Below the pieces are notes generated by a model. The model saw only the letters and a program-made list of their open reading frames with translations. It had not been told where the DNA came from and did not search any database. Below, piece by piece: positions 5,821 through 10,716 of a stretch of 10,716 nt of DNA (the first letter of the stretch is position 1; each line of letters begins with the position of its first letter). The position numbers and the translations under genes were made by a program. This DNA comes from CAYZJV01 sp964616275 (GTDB lineage: Bacteria > Spirochaetota > Spirochaetia > Sphaerochaetales > Sphaerochaetaceae): NCBI GenBank assembly GCA_964616275.1, contig CAZTUL010000069.1, positions 1 to 10,716 on the forward strand, read 5' to 3'.

Positions 5821-7113
5821 ATGAGAAAATATTTTATTCTACTCCTTGCTCTGTTACTCATCATGGGATGCTCTCAATCAGAAATACCTATTGAAGATGG
5901 ATATTGGGAAGGAATCGTAACGATAAAAGACTCAAAATTCTTCATCTACCTCACCGCAAAAGATAATCAGTTATTTTTGGCAATCCCGGAACAACTCATT
6001 TCAGATGTACCAGTAGAGGATTTACGTGTTTCAGATGAAGAATTATCGTTTTCCCTACAACTCGGAACAGCAACTTTGCGATTTGTTCTGTTTCCTCAAC
6101 AGAACGGCTTTGATGGAAAAGTACTCTATAATACAACAAGTGGTACTGTCATGTTACGTGAGGGTAGATATACAGTTGAACACAGGAAACTGGAAGCACC
6201 GGAACGATTAGGTTCCCAAGTATCCATAACTACACCACGAGCTACTCTGTATGGCACTTATCTTGCTCCTACTGGATCAGGGCCATTTCCAACATTACTT
6301 TTTGTTCAAGGTTCAGGACCCACCGATCGAGATGGAAATTCTGAATTGATAGTTGAGAGTAATGATAATCTCTGGCATCTCGCTCATGAGTTACGAGATG
6401 CTGGAATTGCAACAGTCCGATACGATAAATTTGCTGTTGGCACTAGTATGCCTGAACAATTAGACAGTGTTAAGGATACCGATTTCGATGATTTTGTATC
6501 AGATGCTGTACAATGGCTTGAATATATAAAAGAGCAACTTCCTTACACTGAAATAGGTATTTTAGGACACTCTGAAGGATCCCTTGTTGCACTGCTTGCA
6601 TCACAACAGACACCAGTTGACTATGTAATTTCTGTTGCTGGAAATGGAGATCCCATAGCTAACCAGATGATTAAACAAGTCTCTCGCATAAATGAAGAGG
6701 CAGGACAAATATTAAAGAAACGATTAGATGAAATTAAAAATTCCCAATATGCTGAGACCGGAAATGTATATGTTGATACCTTTATCCCTCTGGGAAGTGA
6801 GAAGTATTTACAATCCTGGATGGCATATAATCCTTCAGATGTGTTAAGAAACACGCAAGTTCCTGTGCTGGTAACTTGGGGGAGCAGGGACGAACGGTTT
6901 GCAGGTGCCGACGATCTTTTTGAACAATCTGGAGTTCCCCAACAAGTTATTTTTGCCGAAATTCCCAATATGGGACATATGCTCCGATACGCAGAGAATG
7001 ATATCGACTTAAAAAAATCGTATAGTGATCGAACCATGCCATTACATCCACAGTTTCTAGAAACTGTAATCTCTTTTATCCTACAATATAGTACTACGGG
7101 GGGTGCTCAATGA
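5821..7113 (+). CDS. Lipoprotein alpha/beta hydrolase (serine hydrolase)
   Basis: A 430-residue predicted lipoprotein. The signal peptide ends in the lipobox LIMGC with Cys17, so the enzyme should be anchored outside the cytoplasmic membrane. Residues about 20-120 form a beta-rich domain (DGYWEGIVTIKDSKFFIYL) of the kind often placed before this hydrolase type. The alpha/beta hydrolase fold follows: LLFVQGSGPTDRDGN near 160, the nucleophile elbow GHSEGS with Ser251, a likely acid Asp357 in TWGSRDERF and His386 in NMGHMLRY. The triad is complete. Substrate is unknown; related enzymes are usually annotated as esterases or peptidases. The start ATG has GAGG four bases upstream. Its stop overlaps the next gene's start as ATGA, so it belongs to the ABC operon. 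Confidence 0.9.
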   Translation: MRKYFILLLALLLIMGCSQSEIPIEDGYWEGIVTIKDSKFFIYLTAKDNQLFLAIPEQLISDVPVEDLRVSDEELSFSLQLGTATLRFVLFPQQNGFDGKVLYNTTSGTVMLREGRYTVEHRKLEAPERLGSQVSITTPRATLYGTYLAPTGSGPFPTLLFVQGSGPTDRDGNSELIVESNDNLWHLAHELRDAGIATVRYDKFAVGTSMPEQLDSVKDTDFDDFVSDAVQWLEYIKEQLPYTEIGILGHSEGSLVALLASQQTPVDYVISVAGNGDPIANQMIKQVSRINEEAGQILKKRLDEIKNSQYAETGNVYVDTFIPLGSEKYLQSWMAYNPSDVLRNTQVPVLVTWGSRDERFAGADDLFEQSGVPQQVIFAEIPNMGHMLRYAENDIDLKKSYSDRTMPLHPQFLETVISFILQYSTTGGAQ

Positions 7114-7316
7114 TTACCCAGGAAATGATTTTACTTGTTATTCCATTGGTACTTTTAGAAATATTTTTAAAGGTACTCTGTTTTCGTGATTGGTTGCACA
7201 GAGAACAATTTAATGGAATCTCAAAAATTGGATGGTTATGTATCTTCCTTTTCATAAATCTGCTTGGTCCACTTGCTTATCTTATATATGGGAGGAAAAC
7301 AGATGGCAATTATTAA
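7110..7316 (+). CDS. Small PLDc_N-type two-segment membrane protein (YxlE-like)
   Basis: A 68-residue protein with two membrane helices, about 6-24 and 40-60. The second is followed by the typical GPLAYLIYGRK (53-63), preceded by Trp28 and Trp42. This is the pattern of the phospholipase D N-terminal (PLDc_N) family; no catalytic HKD motif is present, so it has no enzyme activity of its own. It overlaps the hydrolase stop by four bases and the ATPase start by 14 bases, giving strong translational coupling. In Bacillus subtilis the small PLDc_N-type protein YxlE precedes the ABC pair YxlF-YxlG and takes part in controlling the sigma factor SigY. The order here is the same, but no sigma factor gene is visible, so a regulatory or transporter-accessory role is inference. 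Confidence 0.85.
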   Translation: MITQEMILLVIPLVLLEIFLKVLCFRDWLHREQFNGISKIGWLCIFLFINLLGPLAYLIYGRKTDGNY

Positions 7317-8220
7317 TATTTCTCATGTTTCAAAGCAATACGGAAAAATTCATGCACTCAAAGATGTTTCACTACAGGTAGAAAAAGGAACTGTATTTGG
7401 TTTTCTTGGACCAAATGGAGCTGGGAAAACAACATTGATACGTGTTCTCACTGGATTAATCACTCCTTCTTCTGGAAACTGTTTCATAGATTCAGAACCC
7501 ATAACAACCTCAAATAAACAAAAAATTGGGTATCTGGCTCAACAACCTACGTACTATCCGTGGATGACTGCAAGAGAATTACTCTATTTGTCGGGAAGAC
7601 TTTACGGCATGGAGAAGCAGAATCTGAACAAGAATATTACTCGTATGTTAGAAATATGTGGTATTACCGATGCCGCCGAAAGACGTATTGGTGGATTTTC
7701 TGGAGGAATGAAACAACGATTAGGTATTGCTCAAGCAATTCTACATAATCCTCAAGTAGTTTTTCTCGATGAACCCGTTTCTGCCCTCGATCCGCAAGGA
7801 AGAAAAGAGGTGTTGCAGCTAATAAAATCACTGAGTGAGCAAACGACTATTTTTATGTCTTCTCACATTCTCGACGATGTACAACGTGTTTGTGATGAAG
7901 TTGCTATTATTAGAGATGGTACCATTCGTATTCATGAGAAAACAAAAACATTGCTTCAGACGCACGCCCAGAGTGTGGTTGAGTGTGAATTCAATCAAAA
8001 TCAAGATGCAGTAGGATTTAAAAACGAGTTACAGCTTCACAATATTCATGCCTCAGTATCTCATAGTAAGGTTATCATGAATAATTCCACCTATGAATTA
8101 CATCAGAAGCAGATATTTTCAATCCTGGCTAAATCCCAGTGGGAACTACTACGTTTGGAACATCAGGAAGCAACATTAGAAGATGTGTTTATGCTTCATA
8201 TGCAGGGAGGAAAATCATGA
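7303..8220 (+). CDS. ABC transporter ATP-binding protein (YxlF-like)
   Basis: A 305-residue ATPase that would energise the permease encoded next to it. It has Walker A GPNGAGKTTL with Lys42, a Q-loop QQPTYYPW, the signature FSGGMKQR (132-139), Walker B VVFLDEP with Glu157, a D-loop SALDPQGR and the switch His in SSHILDDV. The C-terminal extension of about 80 residues, ending LEDVFMLHMQGG, is typical of ATPases paired with ABC-2 permeases of the NosF/YxlF type. The ATG at 7303 is chosen for its GGAGG (7291-7295) seven bases upstream; the frame is open further back into the preceding gene. The stop overlaps the permease start as ATGA. All catalytic motifs are intact. Export of an antibiotic, peptide or lipid is possible; the substrate is unknown. 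Confidence 0.95.
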   Translation: MAIINISHVSKQYGKIHALKDVSLQVEKGTVFGFLGPNGAGKTTLIRVLTGLITPSSGNCFIDSEPITTSNKQKIGYLAQQPTYYPWMTARELLYLSGRLYGMEKQNLNKNITRMLEICGITDAAERRIGGFSGGMKQRLGIAQAILHNPQVVFLDEPVSALDPQGRKEVLQLIKSLSEQTTIFMSSHILDDVQRVCDEVAIIRDGTIRIHEKTKTLLQTHAQSVVECEFNQNQDAVGFKNELQLHNIHASVSHSKVIMNNSTYELHQKQIFSILAKSQWELLRLEHQEATLEDVFMLHMQGGKS

Positions 8221-8984
8221 ACATTGACATAATTATACTGCTCTCTAAGGAATGGAAAGAATCCATTCGTACCTCACGATTACTTATATGGGTTGTTGTT
8301 TGTATGTTCTTCGGCATCCTTTCTCCTCTTACTGCATACTTCCTTCCCGATATACTCACATATGTAGGCGCAACACAAAATGTCCTGATATCTGTGGGAA
8401 ACATCACCTACAACGATGCACTGGAACAGTATATTAAGAATTTTACGCAGATTGGAACGTTGGTAATAATTATTATACATATGGGACGTGTTTCATCAGA
8501 AAAAATGGATGGAACTATACAGTTTTTATTTTCACGACCAATTAGTAGATTTTCTCTGCTCACTGCAAAAATCGGAGCATTGAAAATCGAAGTCTGTATA
8601 GGACAGGTAATGGCAATGATCTGTATGGCATTGTACAGCATATACCTGTTTCCCGATTTTCCCATTGGAAAATTTGTAATAGCGAATATCTTTCTCTATA
8701 TCTATTTCCTTACAATAGGTGTTATCACCATTTCATTTTCTGCCTTAGTAAAAAGACCAGTCTTAGCTGCAGTAGGAGCAATTGCTGTCTGGTTAGGAGG
8801 GTCAATTTTCGGTGTTGTTGATTCTCTTGGTGATTACTCTTTTACAAAAGCAGGTGAACAGGTAGTTCAAATAGTTGAAGGCTTCCCGGTTCAATGGAAG
8901 CCTTCGATAGGAGCAATTGTTCTTATGGTATGTATGGTTACTATTGCATGGTTGCGTTTCTCACGTTGGGAACCGAGTAACTAG
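8217..8984 (+). CDS. ABC-2 type transporter permease (YxlG/NosY-like)
   Basis: A 255-residue integral membrane protein with about six helices: 22-42, 79-90, 127-146, 154-179, 182-202 and 233-248. The cytoplasmic loop after helix 2 carries SSEKMDGTIQFLFSRPISR, the motif typical of ABC-2 permeases that couple to the ATPase. The ATG at 8217 overlaps the ATPase stop and has GGAGG six bases upstream (8206-8210); an open frame upstream to 8139 is not needed. It closes the four-gene operon. Codons 221-230 contain an unusual perfect inverted repeat (8877-8905). The stop lies 24 bases from the end of the convergent rpsD, with no terminator visible between them. The transported substrate cannot be told from the sequence. 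Confidence 0.9.
   Translation: MNIDIIILLSKEWKESIRTSRLLIWVVVCMFFGILSPLTAYFLPDILTYVGATQNVLISVGNITYNDALEQYIKNFTQIGTLVIIIIHMGRVSSEKMDGTIQFLFSRPISRFSLLTAKIGALKIEVCIGQVMAMICMALYSIYLFPDFPIGKFVIANIFLYIYFLTIGVITISFSALVKRPVLAAVGAIAVWLGGSIFGVVDSLGDYSFTKAGEQVVQIVEGFPVQWKPSIGAIVLMVCMVTIAWLRFSRWEPSN
8877..8905 (+). repeat. Perfect 10-base inverted repeat inside the permease gene
   Basis: GAAGGCTTCC (8877-8886) and GGAAGCCTTC (8896-8905) surround a nine-base loop, about 80 bases before the stop codon. The stem is more GC-rich than its surroundings. No T run follows on either strand, so it is not a standard terminator; it could be a transcript stability structure or chance. Confidence 0.6.
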
Positions 8985-9008
8985 CTCAATCAATCAGAAC
9001 TAAACAAT

Positions 9009-9596
9009 CTACTTTGAATACAATTCTACTATTGCTCGTTCGGATACTTCAAAATCAATATCTGAACGGGTAGGCAGACCCTCAATTTTAGCAGAAAACT
9101 GGTCTTCATTAAAAGAAATCCATGAAGGCAGTGAACGGTTCATGGAAAACTTTCTTTCCATAACTGCTTGTCGAATTGAAGGTCTAATAGTAATTACTTC
9201 TCCAACAGAGACTTCATATGATGGTATATCGACTCTTTTACCATCAATAAGAATATGACCATGATTGACTATTTGTCGTGCCTGAATTCTTGTTGCAGCA
9301 AGACCGAGGCGAAAAATTACATTATCGAGTCTTTGTTCCATGAGACGTAAGAGGTTTTCGCCAGTCATGCCGCTCATCTTCTCTGCTCGTTCATATGCAC
9401 GTCGAAATTGACGTTCTAGCACTCCATAAACAAATCGAACCTTCTGCTTTTCACGAAGCTGAATCCCATATTCACTAATTTTCCTTCTTGACTTCTTCGC
9501 ACGACGTATACTTGGTTTATGTGTGTAACCAAGTACTATTGGATTTATACCGAGATAATTACACCGTTTGAACACTGGTGTTCTTGCTATTGCCAT
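9009..9596 (-). CDS. rpsD: 30S ribosomal protein S4
   Basis: S4 binds 16S rRNA early in assembly of the small subunit. The 195-residue product is slightly shorter than the usual 200-208. It shows the N-terminal S4 domain (VFKRCNYLGINPIVLG, EKQKVRFVYGVLERQFRRAY), the S4 RNA-binding domain RLDNVIFRLGLAATRIQARQ with VNHGHILIDGKRVDIPSY, and the conserved end SERAIVELYSK. Only one cysteine (Cys12) occurs near the N-terminus, so this is the zinc-free (C-minus) form. The ATG at 9596 has AGGTGG ten bases upstream. The gene stands alone, not in the alpha operon, as in several phyla. It converges with the ABC permease. A 21-base palindrome lies about 60 bases upstream of its start. Confidence 0.97.
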   Translation of the reverse strand: MAIARTPVFKRCNYLGINPIVLGYTHKPSIRRAKKSRRKISEYGIQLREKQKVRFVYGVLERQFRRAYERAEKMSGMTGENLLRLMEQRLDNVIFRLGLAATRIQARQIVNHGHILIDGKRVDIPSYEVSVGEVITIRPSIRQAVMERKFSMNRSLPSWISFNEDQFSAKIEGLPTRSDIDFEVSERAIVELYSK

Positions 9597-9653
9597 AGGT
9601 TTTAAACCACCTTTACATTATAATATATTAGCCATCGCTAACTTAGTATTTTG

Positions 9654-9674
9654 TAATAACAAATTTTGTTATTA
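9654..9674. promoter_or_regulatory. Perfect 21-base palindrome between rpsD and the divergent gene
   Basis: TAATAACAAA (9654-9663) and TTTGTTATTA (9665-9674) surround a single T. It lies in the divergent spacer, 58 bases from the rpsD ATG and 28 bases upstream of the -35 candidate for the plus-strand gene. It has no loop long enough for a natural RNA hairpin end, so a DNA-binding protein site is likelier than a terminator. The regulator is unknown. Confidence 0.5.
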
Positions 9675-9701
9675 ATTTCAATACATACAGTAGACTTTTT
9701 C

Positions 9702-9731
9702 TTGTACGCATTGATAAAATGTTAGTATAAT
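9702..9731 (+). promoter_or_regulatory. Promoter candidate for the gene at 9838
   Basis: A perfect TATAAT (9726-9731) lies 18 bases after TTGTAC (9702-9707). The expected start near 9738 would give an AT-rich leader of about 100 bases before the strong GAGGAGG (9825-9831). The leader shows no riboswitch or attenuator that I recognise. Confidence 0.5.
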
Positions 9732-9837
9732 GCAACACTTTACAAAATTAATAAAATAAAAATTTTCAATTGTTTAGCTAATTAAAGGATGCTAGAGTAA
9801 AGCAGTAAAGGGATATATTGCCTAGAGGAGGAATACT

Positions 9838-10617
9838 ATGAAGATAGAAGGAAGATGGACTATATGTACAATTCTCTTATTAATAATCATGACTGCTTCA
9901 CTTTTTGCAACTACTGGAGAGGGTAGTGCAACACTTGGTGGTGTAAATGGTTATGTGGTCCTTCCCAGTGCTATTCCTGTTAAAAGTACACAAGAAAGTG
10001 CATCGATTACTACAGGATACAATGCTGTTTTAGAATTCCCTCTCACCTTTAGTCATATACCTTACATTCAATTTGGTTTTAAGGAAGATTTTGAAGTCTC
10101 GCTTGCTGTGGATATTGCTGAATCTGCAGATTTACTGCTTAACGCCAAATGGCGGTTTATAGAAAAGGAAACTACTTCGATCACGTTTGGCGTAAATGGG
10201 CAGATGCATGATATTGGTAAAGATCCGCTTCTGTTTGCTGCACAAACCTACATTGCCACGTCATTTTCTTCGAATTTTATTGATCTTCCATCAAAAACAA
10301 CTATTCTCATTGGATACACTGTTAAAGACAACATGAACACAGATATTGACTTTGGCATGGGATTTCAAGCACCTCTTTGGGAGAAAGTATTTAAAGGTAA
10401 AGTTGATTTCCTTATAGATTTTGGGAATGTCTCGTATAGTGCCTATCCTGGGGCTGGAAAGGCGGAAAATCGAGGTATGTTGAATGTCGGCATGAAGTTA
10501 TTGCCTATAGAATTTATGAAATCTACATTCATTGCAGCAGATTTTCGATTAATCGATATTTTAGACCATGAAGGCAGGGGAGTAAGTGCAGGAGTGAGCA
10601 TAACATTCCGTCCATAG
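9838..10617 (+). CDS. Predicted outer-membrane beta-barrel protein, family not recognised
   Basis: A 259-residue protein with a signal peptide (hydrophobic core ICTILLLIIMTASLFA, likely cut near residue 24). The rest is almost all amphipathic strands: GYVVLPSAIP, SITTGYNAVLEF, IQFGFKEDFEVSLAVDI, LLLNAKWRFIEKE, TSITFGVNGQM, TDIDFGMGFQA, GMLNVGMKLLP and the final VSAGVSITFRP. This alternation suggests an outer-membrane barrel of perhaps 10-14 strands. The GxxxLPSA-type start and strand pattern loosely recall YjbH-like surface proteins, but I do not claim that family. The ATG is fixed by GAGGAGG six bases upstream. The gene is transcribed alone and its stop codon lies inside the long hairpin shared with the tmRNA end. 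Function unknown. Confidence 0.7.
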   Translation: MKIEGRWTICTILLLIIMTASLFATTGEGSATLGGVNGYVVLPSAIPVKSTQESASITTGYNAVLEFPLTFSHIPYIQFGFKEDFEVSLAVDIAESADLLLNAKWRFIEKETTSITFGVNGQMHDIGKDPLLFAAQTYIATSFSSNFIDLPSKTTILIGYTVKDNMNTDIDFGMGFQAPLWEKVFKGKVDFLIDFGNVSYSAYPGAGKAENRGMLNVGMKLLPIEFMKSTFIAADFRLIDILDHEGRGVSAGVSITFRP

Positions 10618-10665
10618 TTCCGGGAAAAACTGACCCAGTGGGTCGGTTTAACCCGGAACTATGGA
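10611..10665. terminator. Long composite hairpin with the tmRNA intrinsic terminator inside
   Basis: The outer arms are a perfect 14-base inverted repeat (10611-10624 with 10652-10665; core TAGTTCCGGG). A symmetric two-by-two A-rich internal loop follows, then an inner stem of ten pairs (10627-10636 with 10640-10649, one G-U) closed by a three-base loop. On the minus strand the inner stem runs into a T run (complement of 10625-10629), a good intrinsic terminator for tmRNA. On the plus strand the structure has only a short T run and starts over the upstream gene's stop, so it would end or protect that transcript less clearly. Confidence 0.75.
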
Positions 10666-10716
10666 GGTGGGGGGAGTCGAACCCCCGTCCTAACGTGCCA
10701 CCCGATGGCGTCTACA
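10662..10716 (-). ncRNA. ssrA: tmRNA, 3' end (gene continues past the window)
   Basis: tmRNA rescues stalled ribosomes by acting as tRNA and then as a short mRNA for a degradation tag. Fifty-five bases of its 3' end are visible on the minus strand. They include TGTAGACGCC, a GCCA/TGGC hairpin, GTTAGGAC, a five-pair T stem GGGGG/CCCCC with the loop TTCGACT, and the acceptor 3' strand CACCTCC plus discriminator A (10662). The GGAC just before the T stem is the tmRNA pattern and the segment lacks a normal tRNA anticodon arm. The terminal CCA is not encoded: TAG follows the discriminator, so it must be added by enzyme. The tag-coding part and 5' end lie outside. Confidence 0.88.

Noticed and set aside
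6621..7037. Minus-strand open frame of 138 codons opposite the hydrolase gene
   Set aside because: It lies wholly antisense to the part of the hydrolase that bears the catalytic Asp and His, and shows no start signal.
9617..9622. TATAAT on the minus strand as the rpsD -10 box
   Set aside because: Transcription would start inside the AGGTGG ribosome binding site, leaving no usable leader, and no -35 box lies at the right distance. The match is probably due to AT-rich sequence.
10662..10716. Reading the 3' RNA element as a tRNA (a GTA triplet suggested tRNA-Tyr)
   Set aside because: The base after the supposed anticodon is G rather than the usual A, the stem and variable arm do not fit, and GTTAGGAC before the T stem matches tmRNA.

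Overview
The window reads as an ordinary bacterial chromosome segment with low-to-medium GC and tightly packed genes. The organism looks diderm: it carries two lipoprotein signal peptides and two secreted proteins of beta-barrel type. A lone rpsD outside a ribosomal operon, AT-rich spacers and the 3' end of a tmRNA gene would fit a spirochaete (Spirochaetota). That placement is an inference from general resemblance and was not tested by a search.

Layout. Positions 1-725 (minus) hold an outer-membrane-type protein followed by the first codons of a lipoprotein, coupled through a ribosome binding site that overlaps the stop codon. Positions 893-3877 (plus) hold a compact run: folD (one-carbon folate metabolism), miaB (tRNA ms2i6A methylthiotransferase) and a Sir2-type NAD-dependent deacylase. 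Positions 3862-5723 (minus) hold a SPFH/band-7 membrane protein, a 59-residue ribbon-helix-helix protein with an intrinsic terminator running over its stop codon, and then a DUF6530-like gene behind a striking AT-rich double palindrome. Positions 5821-8984 (plus) hold an overlapping four-gene operon: a lipoprotein alpha/beta hydrolase, a 68-residue PLDc_N-type membrane protein, an ABC ATPase and an ABC-2 permease. The last three match the order and sizes of Bacillus yxlE-yxlF-yxlG. Positions 9009-9596 (minus) hold rpsD, and 9838-10617 (plus) a second predicted outer-membrane protein. Positions 10662-10716 (minus) hold the 3' end of tmRNA (ssrA), which faces that gene across a large hairpin and terminator.

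How the genes fit together. The housekeeping genes (folD, miaB, rpsD, ssrA) are conserved. The accessory parts are the SPFH plus ribbon-helix-helix operon, the DUF6530-like gene with its own operator-like palindromes, and the hydrolase plus ABC module. The two AT-rich palindromes (4403-4441 and 9654-9674) lie in promoter regions and look like regulator binding sites. I see no CRISPR array, transposase, phage gene or other clear mobile element, and no gene-free stretch longer than 300 bases. The longest spacer is 9597-9837 (241 bases). I do not see convincing evidence for a wholly new system. The best candidates for follow-up are the palindromic operator region, the small DNA-binding protein next to the SPFH gene, and the hydrolase/yxlEFG-like operon.
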